Positions 17,358 through 26,434 of a DNA stretch of 64,000 nucleotides are shown here, one piece after another (position 1 is the stretch's first letter; each line of letters starts with the position of its first letter). The position numbers were made by a program, and so were the translations under genes. The DNA is from Spirochaetaceae bacterium. Its GTDB lineage: Bacteria; Spirochaetota; Spirochaetia; DSM-27196; PXBQ01. The DNA lies in NCBI GenBank assembly GCA_007695285.1, contig REEC01000125.1, positions 124,001-188,000 of the forward strand, in the 5' to 3' direction. A model generated the notes under the pieces. It was not told where the DNA came from. It worked only from the letters and a program-made list of their open reading frames with translations, and did not search any database.

Positions 17358-18884
17358 TTACATCGTCCCGATTTCTTCGATCTGTTCGATCCGGATCGGC
17401 TGTCCTCCGATCGTTTCCACCCCGCGAGTCGTCAGGCGCGCGGGTATCATCGTGAGCGAACGCACGATCCGGTCGTCGGATTCGTCGATCGACAGCGTTA
17501 CCGCGAAAGTTCGGTTCCCTAAGGCCCGGCCGGTTGGAGAGAGAAACTGGAGTTCAAGTACCGTGTCGTCCGCCGAAAAGACCGCGAATCCCCCCGAGTG
17601 TTCGACGCCATCTTCGCGCAACGTGAAACGAGGCGCCGAAAAAAAGATCTCAAACCCGGAATCGTTCCTGTACAGCCCGGCTAACTTGTCGTGTTCGACT
17701 CGTGCGGGGCGCTCCGTGCCGCGCAAAAGCGACCTTTGAAGTCCGGATGACAAACGACGGTACGTTCCGCTCAGGTGTGGTTGGCGGTCGACGGTCACAA
17801 GAATCGTGTCGGGTTCCGTAACCGAGACCGCCACGTTTCGACGCAAATTTGTGAGCGATCGGTTCGTCATATTGATCCACAGCCCGGCTCCGGAGCGGTA
17901 GATTGCTTTGCTCGACGATACCCAGTTGTACGATTCCTGCGTCTCGCCGTTGAAGAAGAGAACCGTGCGGCGGCGCGCGTCGAACACGAGTAACTCGGTT
18001 TCATCCGACAGGAATGCACCCTGCGCACGGTACCACGGACCGTCAAAGTACTGTTCAAACGCGGCGGCGTCGGCCTCGTAGAGTTGCGAAAGCTGCGCCT
18101 GAGCCGTCCGTGTCGCAGGAATTTCCGCGACCGTCTCGACGCGGTATCTTCCTTCGTCTTGATCCCAGCGATACTCGGTCCGCAGAAGATCCATCATGTT
18201 TTCCGTCTCACGGTTCCGCTCATACTTGATGATCGGGAAACTGTCTCCCGGCGCCATCGCGGTCGAGTACGAGTCGGGCCTCTCGATCTCGGCTATCTCG
18301 ACACTCGCATCGGTTTCTATTGCTAGAATCGACCGGTATCTCAACCCGCTACCGACGGTCGGCTGAGTCCGTTTAAATACGTCAAGGGTCTGCCGCCCGG
18401 CGTTGTTCATCCCGAGGGTCACGATTTCAATCGCGTGGTCGCCGGTCACGTCCATCGTGTACACGGTGAAGGTCCGGATGTTGTTCGCTTGCGTTCGGCC
18501 TTCCCACGTGACGACGTAAGAGCTGCGCACGGGATCGTAATCGACGACAAGCAGCCGAATCGCGTCGCTTGGGTCGTCGCGGCGTTTGAACACGATGATT
18601 TGCTCTTCTCTTTGGTCGATATCGAGGTTTACGTCTATGATCTGCGAGATGAGGTAATCAGACGGAAGTTGCGCCTTGCTCCTGGGGGTTTCGTCGATAT
18701 CCATGATCATGAGGGTCGGCCGATCACCGGCCGCGATCGTGATGCCTTCACCGGCTTCCGGAACGATCACTCTCGATCCAATGTTCGGTGCCGCAGGCGG
18801 CTCTTCACTACACCCGGCCGAGAGGATCAAAAAAAAGATCACGACGAACGAAAGGTAACGATAAACAGCGGAGTTCGTACTCAT
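17358..18884 (-). CDS. Large lipoprotein, unknown function
   Basis: 508 residues. Signal sequence followed by a clear lipobox LSAGC at about residues 20-24, so it is lipid-anchored at the outer face of the inner membrane or in the outer membrane. The mature protein is beta-rich with repeated strands such as QIIVFKRRDD, IRLLVVDYDP and LLVFDARRRTVLFF, reminiscent of FG-GAP or VCBS-type beta-propeller proteins; I cannot assign a family. The ATG at 18884 (MSTNSAV) is chosen because the upstream open frame is unconserved and a -10 element sits 7 bases before it, again implying a leaderless mRNA. It is divergent from purB and convergent with the SPOR gene. Confidence 0.75.
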   Translation of the reverse strand: MSTNSAVYRYLSFVVIFFLILSAGCSEEPPAAPNIGSRVIVPEAGEGITIAAGDRPTLMIMDIDETPRSKAQLPSDYLISQIIDVNLDIDQREEQIIVFKRRDDPSDAIRLLVVDYDPVRSSYVVTWEGRTQANNIRTFTVYTMDVTGDHAIEIVTLGMNNAGRQTLDVFKRTQPTVGSGLRYRSILAIETDASVEIAEIERPDSYSTAMAPGDSFPIIKYERNRETENMMDLLRTEYRWDQDEGRYRVETVAEIPATRTAQAQLSQLYEADAAAFEQYFDGPWYRAQGAFLSDETELLVFDARRRTVLFFNGETQESYNWVSSSKAIYRSGAGLWINMTNRSLTNLRRNVAVSVTEPDTILVTVDRQPHLSGTYRRLSSGLQRSLLRGTERPARVEHDKLAGLYRNDSGFEIFFSAPRFTLREDGVEHSGGFAVFSADDTVLELQFLSPTGRALGNRTFAVTLSIDESDDRIVRSLTMIPARLTTRGVETIGGQPIRIEQIEEIGTM

Positions 18885-18891
18885 TGGAACG

Positions 18892-18900
18892 ATTGTAGCA
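18892..18900 (-). promoter_or_regulatory. Extended -10 promoter of the 18884 lipoprotein gene (leaderless type)
   Basis: On the minus strand TGC-TACAAT (TACAAT at 18892-18897) ends 7 bases before the ATG at 18884. No good -35 hexamer is present at 17-18 bases, so the TGn extension probably compensates. Confidence 0.5.
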
Positions 18901-18980
18901 GAAACCGGTACCGAACATCCAGAGAAACACCGTGTGAGTTCAGTAGTTCGCATTTTCGCTGGAAAATAGGAACCGCTGCT

Positions 18981-19009
18981 TTGACATTTGCGCCGAGTTC
19001 TGTCATTAT
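18981..19009 (+). promoter_or_regulatory. Promoter of the purB-guaB-purA-guaA operon (leaderless type)
   Basis: Perfect TTGACA at 18981-18986, a 17-base spacer, and an extended -10 TGT-CATTAT with CATTAT at 19004-19009. The purB ATG (19015) begins 5 bases after the -10, so the A of ATG is the expected first transcribed base. Confidence 0.65.
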
Positions 19010-19014
19010 TCGCT

Positions 19015-20460
19015 ATGGAAACACGTGAGATCTTCAAGAACCTTTCGCCGCTCGATCATCGATACGCACGATCTGATCCCGGAACATACGAAAGCTTAAG
19101 CCGTTACCTCAGCGAAGAGGCCGGAATTCGGTACTGCGTCCGCGTCGAAGCGGCCTTGCTCGAGGCGCATCTCGAGCTACTAGGCGCCGTGGACCCCACA
19201 GACCTGGCGCAAATCCGCGCGTTAACCGATCGGGTGAGCCCCGAGGACGTATACGCCGAGGAAGAAAAGACTCGACACAACATTCGTGCGCTCGTGAACG
19301 TCATGAAATCGACGTTGCCCGCGCACCTTCGGCAGTACGTGCACACCGGAGCGACCTCGGTCGATGTCCTCGACACCGCGGCGGCACTACGATATCGCGA
19401 GGTAGCACACGAGGTCGTCATCCCGTCGGTCCTACGCCTGCTCGAAACTCTCGTAAAAATCGTCGAGAACGAAGCCGATACGCCGCAACTCGGACGTACG
19501 CACGGTCAGCACGCGGTTCCGATTACGTTCGGCTTCGCGATCGCCGAGTACGTCGCGCGTATCGGCAAGTCGGTCGTCCGGATACTCGACTGCGCCGAGG
19601 GGGTGCGTGGAAAACTTGCGGGAGCGGTCGGCGCGTACAACGCGCTTTCGCTCGTAGTCGACGATCCGGAAGGCTTCGAGCGCCGCGTACTCACCAAACT
19701 GGGGCTTGAGCCGTCGGAACATTCGACGCAACTCGTCGAACCCGAGTACTTGCTTCGGCTTTTTCTCGAACTCGCGACGTGTTTCGGCGTAATAGCGAAT
19801 CTTGCCGACGATATACGGAATCTTCAACGCAGCGAGATTGCCGAGATTCAAGAGATGTTCGGCGAGTCGCAGGTCGGTTCGTCGACGATGCCGCAGAAGC
19901 GGAATCCGTGGAACTCCGAACACGTCAAAAGTCTCTGGAAGGCGTATGCACCGCGAGTCATGACGTTCTTTATGGATCAGATTTCCGAACACCAGAGAGA
20001 TCTCACGAATTCGGCGTCGGGCCGATTCGCTGCGGAGTTCGTCGCAGGGTTTACGTTCGCGGTCGAGCGTATGAACTCCGTCGTCGACCGTCTACACGTC
20101 GATCGCGAGAGGATGCTTCGCAACATCGAGTCGGCCGGACCGTCGCTTGTCGCCGAAGCGGTCTACATCCTGCTCGCGAAGGCAGGTGAGTCCGACGGCC
20201 ATGAAATTGTCCGTGTCGCGACGCGTGAGGCGGAAACAACCGGCCGTCCGCTTGTCGAGTGCCTCAAGGCGCACGGCGACGCGTGGGACGCAGCAAACGC
20301 AGAGTGCGAAAAGACGTTCGGCGTCGGCCTGGAACACGTGCTTCACGAGCCGGAACGGTATAGTGGCCGCGCAGCAACCGTTGCGCGGAGAATTGCAGCT
20401 ACGCATCGGGAAACTATCGCGCGCATTTCGATGCGGATCGAAGACAGGAGGATCAGATGA
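19015..20460 (+). CDS. purB: Adenylosuccinate lyase
   Basis: Cleaves SAICAR to AICAR and adenylosuccinate to AMP, releasing fumarate; acts in de novo synthesis and in the AMP branch. 481 residues. Fumarase/aspartase superfamily signatures are present: THGQHAVPITFG with the catalytic His, HTGATSVDVLDT, and the lyase loop GSSTMPQKRNPWNSE with the catalytic Ser. MRRVLSLFA from an upstream in-frame start would overlap the promoter, so the ATG at 19015 is used. It leads a four-gene operon that contains every enzyme converting IMP to AMP and GMP. guaB starts within its stop (ATGA), with AGGAGG inside the purB tail. Confidence 0.96.
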   Translation: METREIFKNLSPLDHRYARSDPGTYESLSRYLSEEAGIRYCVRVEAALLEAHLELLGAVDPTDLAQIRALTDRVSPEDVYAEEEKTRHNIRALVNVMKSTLPAHLRQYVHTGATSVDVLDTAAALRYREVAHEVVIPSVLRLLETLVKIVENEADTPQLGRTHGQHAVPITFGFAIAEYVARIGKSVVRILDCAEGVRGKLAGAVGAYNALSLVVDDPEGFERRVLTKLGLEPSEHSTQLVEPEYLLRLFLELATCFGVIANLADDIRNLQRSEIAEIQEMFGESQVGSSTMPQKRNPWNSEHVKSLWKAYAPRVMTFFMDQISEHQRDLTNSASGRFAAEFVAGFTFAVERMNSVVDRLHVDRERMLRNIESAGPSLVAEAVYILLAKAGESDGHEIVRVATREAETTGRPLVECLKAHGDAWDAANAECEKTFGVGLEHVLHEPERYSGRAATVARRIAATHRETIARISMRIEDRRIR

Positions 20461-21890
20461 TCATCGAAGAGTCCCTGAGTTATGACGACGTGTTGTTGCT
20501 CCCTTCCTACGCGGATTTTCTTCCGGGGGAAACCGACGTGACGTGCACGATTTGCCCCGATGTCGTGCTGAACGTACCGCTGCTCACGGCCGCGATGGAC
20601 ACGGTTACCGAGCAAGAGATGGCGATCGCCGTCGCGCTTCACGGTGGGGTCGGCGTGATCCACCGGAACATGGCGCCGGCCGAACAGGCGAGGCAGGTAC
20701 GAACGGTCAAACGGCATCTCAACTGGATTATCGAGTCGCCGCTCACGGTCGAGAAGGATCGGACCGTACGCGATGTCTGGGACATCATGGAGCGCTATAA
20801 CATATCCGGTTTGCCCGTGGTCGAAGACGGTAAACTGTGTGGAATTATCACGAGTCGCGACATGCGTTTTTGCCGTGATCTTACTCTCAAGGTCGGAGAC
20901 GTGATGACGGCGGATCCGATCGTGATGCAGGGAAAACCCGACATCGATCACGCGAAACGGAAGTTTGACGCGCACAAGATCGAGAAACTCCCCGTCGTCG
21001 ACGACAACGGAGTGCTCACGGGTCTGATTACCGTGAAAGACATCGAGAAACACAACGACTTCCCGCACGCGGCGACCGATCCGAACGGCCGCCTGTTGGT
21101 CGGTGCCGCGATCCCCGCTGTCGGGTTCGAACAGCGAATCGAACTACTCGCCGACGCGCGCGTGGACTTTTTCGTGATAGACGCCGCGCACGGCGACACA
21201 AAGAACGTTGCGGAGGCCGTCGCCGCCGTCAAGACCCGGACCAAGGTGCCGGTCATCGGCGGGAACATCGCAACGCGCGAGGGTGCGAAACGCCTCATCG
21301 ACGCGGGCGCCGATGCGATCAAAGTCGGAGTCGGCCCGGGTTCAATTTGCACCACGCGCGTCGTCGCGGGCATCGGAGTACCGCAGTTCACCGCCGTCGT
21401 CGCCGCGACCGAAGAGGCGAATTCGCGCGGTGTCCCCGTAATCGCCGACGGCGGCATCAAGTACTCGGGAGACATCACGAAGGCGCTCGCCGCGGGTGCT
21501 TCGGCGGTGATGATCGGAAACCTTTTCGCGGGTCTGAAAGAAAGCCCGGGGACTGAGATCATCTACGAGGGACGGATCTTCAAATCGTACCGCGGGATGG
21601 GTTCGCTGGCTGCGATTCAGCAGGGTTCCGGAGACCGATATCAGATGAACGCCGATGAAGACCCGGTCCCCGAAGGCATCGAAGGACGCGTTCCGTACAA
21701 AGGCGAACTGAAGCCGTTCCTCCACCAGCTCGTGACGGGTCTCAGAAAGGGGATGGGATACTGCGGCTGCCGGAATCTTGAGCAATTGCGTTCGTACCGG
21801 AAATTCATTAAGATTACCGCCGCAGGATTAAGAGAAGGGCACGTACACGACGTGTCGATCACCCAAGAGCCGCCGAACTACTCACGCTGA
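20457..21890 (+). CDS. guaB: Inosine-5'-monophosphate dehydrogenase
   Basis: Oxidises IMP to XMP with NAD+, the committed step of GMP synthesis. 477 residues in a TIM barrel. The active-site Cys loop GPGSICTTR, the phosphate loop [10 protein letters not shown] and the flap [10 protein letters not shown] are intact. Two CBS domains are inserted at about residues 95-210 ([29 protein letters not shown]) and normally bind adenine/guanine nucleotides as allosteric sensors. The start overlaps the purB stop. purA follows after 22 bases with AAAGGAT as its binding site. Confidence 0.97.
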   Translation: MIIEESLSYDDVLLLPSYADFLPGETDVTCTICPDVVLNVPLLTAAMDTVTEQEMAIAVALHGGVGVIHRNMAPAEQARQVRTVKRHLNWIIESPLTVEKDRTVRDVWDIMERYNISGLPVVEDGKLCGIITSRDMRFCRDLTLKVGDVMTADPIVMQGKPDIDHAKRKFDAHKIEKLPVVDDNGVLTGLITVKDIEKHNDFPHAATDPNGRLLVGAAIPAVGFEQRIELLADARVDFFVIDAAHGDTKNVAEAVAAVKTRTKVPVIGGNIATREGAKRLIDAGADAIKVGVGPGSICTTRVVAGIGVPQFTAVVAATEEANSRGVPVIADGGIKYSGDITKALAAGASAVMIGNLFAGLKESPGTEIIYEGRIFKSYRGMGSLAAIQQGSGDRYQMNADEDPVPEGIEGRVPYKGELKPFLHQLVTGLRKGMGYCGCRNLEQLRSYRKFIKITAAGLREGHVHDVSITQEPPNYSR

Positions 21891-21912
21891 GGCGCGCGAC
21901 AAAGGATAATGG

Positions 21913-23136
21913 ATGAATCTTGTTGTAATCGGTGCACAATGGGGCGATGAAGGGAAGGGAAAGATCGTAGATTTCATCTCCGATCAAGCCGATGTGATCG
22001 TGCGTTTTTCCGGTGGCGCAAACGCCGGCCACACGATCGTTCATGACGATGTGACGTACAAGCTGCATCTGATCCCGTCAGGGGTTCTATACCCGGAAAC
22101 CCGCGTCGTACTCGGAACGGGAATGGTGATCGACCTCGATGCGTTGTTCGAGGAGCTCGAGGAACTCGAGCGCTCGGGCATCTCGTGCGCGGGCAGAGTC
22201 CTCGTTTCCGATCGCGCGCACGTCGTACTCCCACGGTATAAACAGGAGGACATCGAACTCGACCGGAACCGGATCAACCCGATCGGTACAACCGGCCGCG
22301 GTATCGGAATCGCGTACGCGGTGAAGTCGGCGCGTGACGGTGTCCGCATCGTCGACCTGTTCGACGATACGTTTCTCGAGGATCTCGGTTCCGAGGACCG
22401 CAAGTACATCTACAGTCGCCGTGACAGAGTTCGCGAAATGGTGATCGACCTTTCGGCTTATATGAACGGGGTCCGTAATGAGAACGTGTTGCTCGAAGGC
22501 GCGCAAGGCGCGCTGCTCGACCTCGACCTCGGCACGTACCCGTACGTCTCGTCGGGGTACTCGTGTGCGGCGGGCGCGGCGCTCGGCGGAGGCATCGGAC
22601 CGAAAAAAATCGACCGCGTTCTCGGTGTCTGCAAAGCGTACTCGACCCGCGTCGGAAACGGACCTTTTCCGTCCGAGTTCCGCGGTGACGACACGACGCT
22701 TGGTGATGAAATCCGGGAGATCGGCCGCGAGTACGGCGTCACGACCGGACGCGCGCGTCGCGTCGGGTATCTCGATCTGGTCGCATTGCGCTACATCTGT
22801 CGGACCAACTCGATCGAGTCGATCGCTCTGACGCATCTCGACGTGTACGACGCGGTCGCCGCACCGCGAGTCTGCATCGCGTACGAGCTCGACGACGAGA
22901 CTTTGGATGACTTTCCGTCGTCCCGGACCGCGCTCGAAAACGCGCGTCCGGTCACGCGGACGCTCGAAGGCTGGAACACACCGATCGGAAGTATTTCGTC
23001 GTACGATGCGCTTCCCGACGCGGCGCGCGCCTACGTCGATTTTGTCGAGAAGTTCATCGACACACCGGTCGACATCGTCTCGGTCGGGTACTCCCGCGAG
23101 CAGACCATAGTGCGGCGGAACCCATGGACCGAATAG
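21913..23136 (+). CDS. purA: Adenylosuccinate synthetase
   Basis: GTP-dependent condensation of IMP with aspartate, the first step to AMP; PurB upstream completes it. The N-terminal GTP loop QWGDEGKGKIVD with the catalytic Asp, the catalytic His in GANAGHTIV, the IMP-binding TTGRGIG and the later TRVGNGPFP and TTGRARRVG blocks are present. At 407 residues it is a little shorter than the usual 425-435. The last 13 bases overlap the start of guaA. Having both IMP-consuming branches in one transcript lets AMP and GMP synthesis be set together. Confidence 0.97.
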   Translation: MNLVVIGAQWGDEGKGKIVDFISDQADVIVRFSGGANAGHTIVHDDVTYKLHLIPSGVLYPETRVVLGTGMVIDLDALFEELEELERSGISCAGRVLVSDRAHVVLPRYKQEDIELDRNRINPIGTTGRGIGIAYAVKSARDGVRIVDLFDDTFLEDLGSEDRKYIYSRRDRVREMVIDLSAYMNGVRNENVLLEGAQGALLDLDLGTYPYVSSGYSCAAGAALGGGIGPKKIDRVLGVCKAYSTRVGNGPFPSEFRGDDTTLGDEIREIGREYGVTTGRARRVGYLDLVALRYICRTNSIESIALTHLDVYDAVAAPRVCIAYELDDETLDDFPSSRTALENARPVTRTLEGWNTPIGSISSYDALPDAARAYVDFVEKFIDTPVDIVSVGYSREQTIVRRNPWTE

Positions 23137-24674
23137 TCGTTCTCGACTTCGGATCTCAGACCGCGCAGCTCATCGCGCGCAGAATTCGCGAAGCGGGCGT
23201 GTACGCGGAGATCATTCCGGGCGAGACGCGCGTCTCCGAGATCGCGCGTGACGGCCTTGTCGGGCTTGTTTTCTCCGGTTCACCCGAGTCGGTCGGACGC
23301 GCCGGCTCCCCGGAGCCCGACCGCGCCGTGTACGATCTCGGCGTACCGATCCTCGGGATTTGCTACGGGCTACAACGGATGACGCACGACTTAGGCGGAT
23401 CGGTACGCGTCAGCGAGACCCACGAGTACGGTCGCTCCCGCGTGGTTTTCCGCGAGAAACACCCGCTTTTTGACGGCGTAGACGACGGTTTTGTGTCGTG
23501 GATGAGCCACGGTGACGGCGTCCAGAAGCTCGCGGCGGGTTGTTCGGTCGTCGCCGAGTCCGAACACGGGGTGCCCGCGTGCGTGGCTTTCCCGGCGATC
23601 AATTCGGTCGGTATCCAGTTTCACCCCGAAGTGACGCACTGCGAATTCGGACAGAAAATCCTCGAGAACTTCGCTCACAAGGTGTGCCGTGCGGCCGCCG
23701 ACTGGACGATCGACGCGGTCGCCGAAAAATCGATCGACAGCATCCGAACGACGGTCGGCACCGAGGACGTACTACTGTTGATCTCGGGAGGCGTCGACTC
23801 GACCGTAGTCGCCGCGCTGCTGCTCAAAGCGTTGCCGAGTGAACGCGTGCATTTGATGTACGTGAACACGGGTCTGATGCGGAAAAACGAGAGCGAGGAG
23901 GTCGCCGGCGCTCTCAAAAAACTCGGTGCCGAGAATCTGCATCTGATCGACGCCGAACAACGGTTCCTCACGGCGCTCGCGGGCGTCGATTCGCCGGAAG
24001 AAAAACGCCGCATCATCGGCGATATGTTCATCTCCGTTCAGGCCGACTCGATTCGCCGGACGCTACCGGGCGAGTACTTTCTCGCGCAAGGCACTCTCTA
24101 CACCGACATGATCGAGTCCGGGCGCGGAGTTGGAAAGAACGCGCACGTGATCAAATCGCACCACAATGTACGGTCGCCTCTCGTCGAAGAAAAGCGCGCG
24201 GCCGGCCGTATCGTCGAACCACTCGCCGAGTTGTACAAGGACGAGGTTCGAAAGCTTGGCGTCGCGCTCGGAGTCGACGAAACCGTCGTCAAGCGGCACC
24301 CGTTTCCGGGGCCCGGACTCGCGGTACGAATTCTCGGCGAAGTCACGAAAGAGAAGTGCGACATCCTGCGCGACGTCGATGAGATCTACATCTCGGAACT
24401 GAAAAAACGTGGATTGTACGATGAAATATGGCAGGCATTCTCGGTCCTGCTGCCGATCAGGTCGGTCGGCGTCGCCGGCGACGCACGCGACTATGGGTAC
24501 GTCGTCGCGCTTCGAGCGGTCATTTCGACCGACGGAATGACCGCCGACGTATACCCGTTTCCAACGAACCATCTGCTCGAAATATCGTCGATCATTACCA
24601 ACCGTGTCCGTCTTGTCGGACGCGTCGTGTACGACGTCTCGAGCAAACCACCGTCGACGATCGAGTGGGAGTGA
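23124..24674 (+). CDS. guaA: GMP synthase (glutamine-hydrolysing)
   Basis: Aminates XMP to GMP using glutamine and ATP. Residues 1-190 form the class I amidotransferase: catalytic Cys in GICYGLQRM, His in GIQFHPEVTH with the following Glu. The ATP pyrophosphatase domain has the PP-loop ISGGVDSTVVA at about residue 214, and the C-terminal dimerisation part carries RHPFPGPGLA-like KRHPFPGPGLA. 516 residues, normal. It starts inside purA (13-base overlap) with no strong Shine-Dalgarno, so it is probably translationally coupled. It is the last gene of the operon. No hairpin terminator is visible in the 13 bases before the convergent Fic gene. Confidence 0.97.
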   Translation: MDRIVVLDFGSQTAQLIARRIREAGVYAEIIPGETRVSEIARDGLVGLVFSGSPESVGRAGSPEPDRAVYDLGVPILGICYGLQRMTHDLGGSVRVSETHEYGRSRVVFREKHPLFDGVDDGFVSWMSHGDGVQKLAAGCSVVAESEHGVPACVAFPAINSVGIQFHPEVTHCEFGQKILENFAHKVCRAAADWTIDAVAEKSIDSIRTTVGTEDVLLLISGGVDSTVVAALLLKALPSERVHLMYVNTGLMRKNESEEVAGALKKLGAENLHLIDAEQRFLTALAGVDSPEEKRRIIGDMFISVQADSIRRTLPGEYFLAQGTLYTDMIESGRGVGKNAHVIKSHHNVRSPLVEEKRAAGRIVEPLAELYKDEVRKLGVALGVDETVVKRHPFPGPGLAVRILGEVTKEKCDILRDVDEIYISELKKRGLYDEIWQAFSVLLPIRSVGVAGDARDYGYVVALRAVISTDGMTADVYPFPTNHLLEISSIITNRVRLVGRVVYDVSSKPPSTIEWE

Positions 24675-24687
24675 GCGCCGCACATAA

Positions 24688-25692
24688 TCAACCGCCATGC
24701 TGTTCCTGCCACTGACAGCCCTTGTCGGTCAGGCGGTATTTCTGCAAGCGGCTGTTGGGCTTGTCGGGGATAGTCATTTCAATAAGGCCGTCAGCCAGTG
24801 CCGGTTTAAGGTATCGCTCGTGGAAGGATTTGCGGTCCGAGAGGCCCAGAGAGCCTTGTAGCGATTCTCGGCTCATCTCGCCCTGGATCGCCGCCAGCAG
24901 CGCACCGACTTGGGGGGTTACTTGAGGGCTGACTTGCGGGGCGGAGATGATCACGGTATCCAGAATCATCCGCAGCATGAAGGCGATGAAAGGCGAGGAG
25001 TCGGTTCGGCGGGTACTCTCGTTCAAGGCCTGGTAATACTCCGCCTGATGCTCGAAGACCAGACTTTCCACCGGAATATCGGCCAACAGTGGATTCCAGC
25101 GGGCAAGAATCAAGCTTTGCCACAGCCTCCCCATGCGGCCGTTGCCGTCGGCGAAGGGGTGGATGAACTCGAACTCGTAGTGAAAGACCGAGCCGGCGAT
25201 GAGCGGGTGGGCGTCTGTTACGGCCAGCCAACTGATCAGGTCGGTCATCAAAATCGGCACGCGGTCGGCGGGCGGAGCCATGTGAATCACCTGCCGGCCC
25301 GCCATCACCCCCACGCCTCCGTGCCGATACATACCCGCATCGTCAATCAGGCCGGACATCAGGACCCGGTGTGCTTCCAGCAGATTCTCTTCCGACTCGG
25401 GTATCCAAGTGCCGAACCGGTCATAGGCGGCAAGGGCGTTCTTAACCTCCAGAACCTCGCGGGGCGGGGCGATCACCCGCTTGCCCTCCAGAATAGCGGT
25501 TATCTGTGCCGCGCTCAGGGTGTTACCCTCGATAGCCAGCGAGCCGTGAATGGTGCGGACGCGGTTGATGCGCCGCAGACGCACGCCTCTCGCCCGGCCG
25601 GTAAGCACGGTCAACCGCCCGATAGCCTCGCTGATCGCGGCGACGAGGTTTAGAATCTCGGAGGTGATGGTGTAGGGTGGCTGGTATTTCAT
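24688..25692 (-). CDS. Fic family protein (class II-type inhibitory motif, C-terminal winged helix)
   Basis: Fic enzymes transfer AMP or other phospho-groups to hydroxyl side chains of target proteins. The core motif HPFADGNGRMGR is intact at about residues 176-187, including the catalytic His. An N-terminal SLAIEGN at about residue 54 fits the autoinhibitory [S/T]xxxE[G/N] helix, so activity is probably self-restrained. A flexible link (PQVSPQVTPQV) leads to a C-terminal winged-helix domain. AGGGAG precedes the ATG. The wording of this gene (many CTG, CAG and GCC codons, fewer TCG and CGA) looks unlike its neighbours, and it sits beside an HsdR remnant; type I restriction loci often carry a Fic gene. 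It was probably acquired horizontally. Confidence 0.9.
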   Translation of the reverse strand: MKYQPPYTITSEILNLVAAISEAIGRLTVLTGRARGVRLRRINRVRTIHGSLAIEGNTLSAAQITAILEGKRVIAPPREVLEVKNALAAYDRFGTWIPESEENLLEAHRVLMSGLIDDAGMYRHGGVGVMAGRQVIHMAPPADRVPILMTDLISWLAVTDAHPLIAGSVFHYEFEFIHPFADGNGRMGRLWQSLILARWNPLLADIPVESLVFEHQAEYYQALNESTRRTDSSPFIAFMLRMILDTVIISAPQVSPQVTPQVGALLAAIQGEMSRESLQGSLGLSDRKSFHERYLKPALADGLIEMTIPDKPNSRLQKYRLTDKGCQWQEQHGG

Positions 25693-25709
25693 GGTGTCTC
25701 CCTATCGCA

Positions 25710-26002
25710 TCATGTCGTTGGAAAGACAAAACTGTCCTTCGAGCCACCGAGTTGGTCATAAACTCGGCTGCCGAGCACCTGCCGGAAGACCAGCTGAAAC
25801 TTGTCGAGGGAGTTTACTTCGGCTGCTTTGCGCAAGGATTCGTTCCGGCTCGCTTCCTCGGCGATTTGATCGAAAAAAAGTTGATCCGCTTCGGTGATCT
25901 TCTGCAGCCGGTAGTAGTCAAGCTCCAATTCTTCATCGGACTGGTATCCCGGACGGGTTTTACGCTTTTCGTAACTCCCGTTCTCGTAAGGCTTTAAGCC
26001 TC
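25710..26002 (-). pseudogene. hsdR: Decayed C-terminal remnant of a type I restriction endonuclease subunit (HsdR)
   Basis: The minus strand reads, directly from the tmRNA 3' end, KPYENGSYEKRKTRPGYQ, then DEELELDYYRLQKI, TEADQLFFDQI and NSLDKFQLVFRQVL, ending VYDQLGG before a stop at 25710. These blocks are characteristic of the extreme C-terminus of HsdR. Between YRLQKI and TEADQLFF about 60 residues seem to be missing, and a second gap follows VFRQVL, so the piece is internally deleted as well as cut at its 5' end. No start with a ribosome binding site exists. It is a scar of a lost restriction locus, next to a Fic gene. The family call is from memory of HsdR C-termini. Confidence 0.7.
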
Positions 26003-26353
26003 TGGAGGTGGCGGGAATCGAACCCGCGTCCTATGGGGCCGGTCGGAAGCATCTACAGGTTTGTCCTTCCATTTGTTTTCCAGGGCGCCCAGGCGGGAAG
26101 GCTCGTCGGGCACCCCGTAGCCCGGATTAATGTCCTCGGTCGCCCTCCGGACGTGACGGCCGAGTGAGTCCTGATGTCTGTCGGACGTTACCGGAACTCA
26201 AGACGTGATTCCGATCGTCCGCTCGTTGCTACTTAGGCAGCGAGAGCGAAATCTGCTTCGTTGGCAGTTAAAAGTTTGTGCCGGTTAAAGAGAACGGCGC
26301 TCTACCTGCAACCTCCGCCCAAAACACGCCACAGTCGAAACCGGTACACCCCC
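26003..26353 (-). ncRNA. ssrA: tmRNA (transfer-messenger RNA)
   Basis: The minus strand begins GGGGGTGTACCGGTTTCGAC and ends in the T-arm/acceptor GGTTCGATTCCCGCCACC-TCCA. The 5' GGGGGUG pairs with the 3' CACCUCC to form the 7-bp acceptor stem, followed by the discriminator A; CCA is not encoded. The tag reading frame is at 26233-26265, resuming at GCC and coding ANEADFALAA before TAA, which ends in the canonical ALAA degradation signal. 351 nt in all. tmRNA rescues stalled ribosomes with SmpB, whose gene lies 0.9 kb upstream on the same strand. The 3' end directly abuts an HsdR remnant, as expected of an integration site. Confidence 0.97.
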
Positions 26354-26385
26354 GTTTCGCCGCACGTTATCGACGGTCATTTATA

Positions 26386-26414
26386 CTAGTACGTTTTTTT
26401 TGCCCGAGTGTCAA
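26386..26414 (-). promoter_or_regulatory. Promoter of tmRNA
   Basis: On the minus strand a perfect TTGACA (26409-26414), a 17-base spacer containing A8, and TACTAG (26386-26391). Transcription would start about 25 bases before the mature 5' end, consistent with a precursor trimmed by RNase P. Confidence 0.5.
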
Positions 26415-26434
26415 TCTCACGAACAGCCTGAGTC

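Noticed and set aside
24660-24690. Possible att repeat matching the tmRNA 3' end at the guaA side of the Fic island
   Set aside because: No stretch resembling the GGTTCGATTCCCGCC block was found there, so no attachment-site pair can be claimed.
25677-25997. 106-codon plus-strand open frame in the guaA-ssrA interval
   Set aside because: The minus strand of the same bases reads as HsdR C-terminal blocks, which explains the sequence better.
25991-26001. GGCTTTAAGCC inverted repeat just beyond the tmRNA 3' end
   Set aside because: Only 5 bp with a single-base centre and no T-run; it is also part of the HsdR reading frame, so it is not a convincing terminator.
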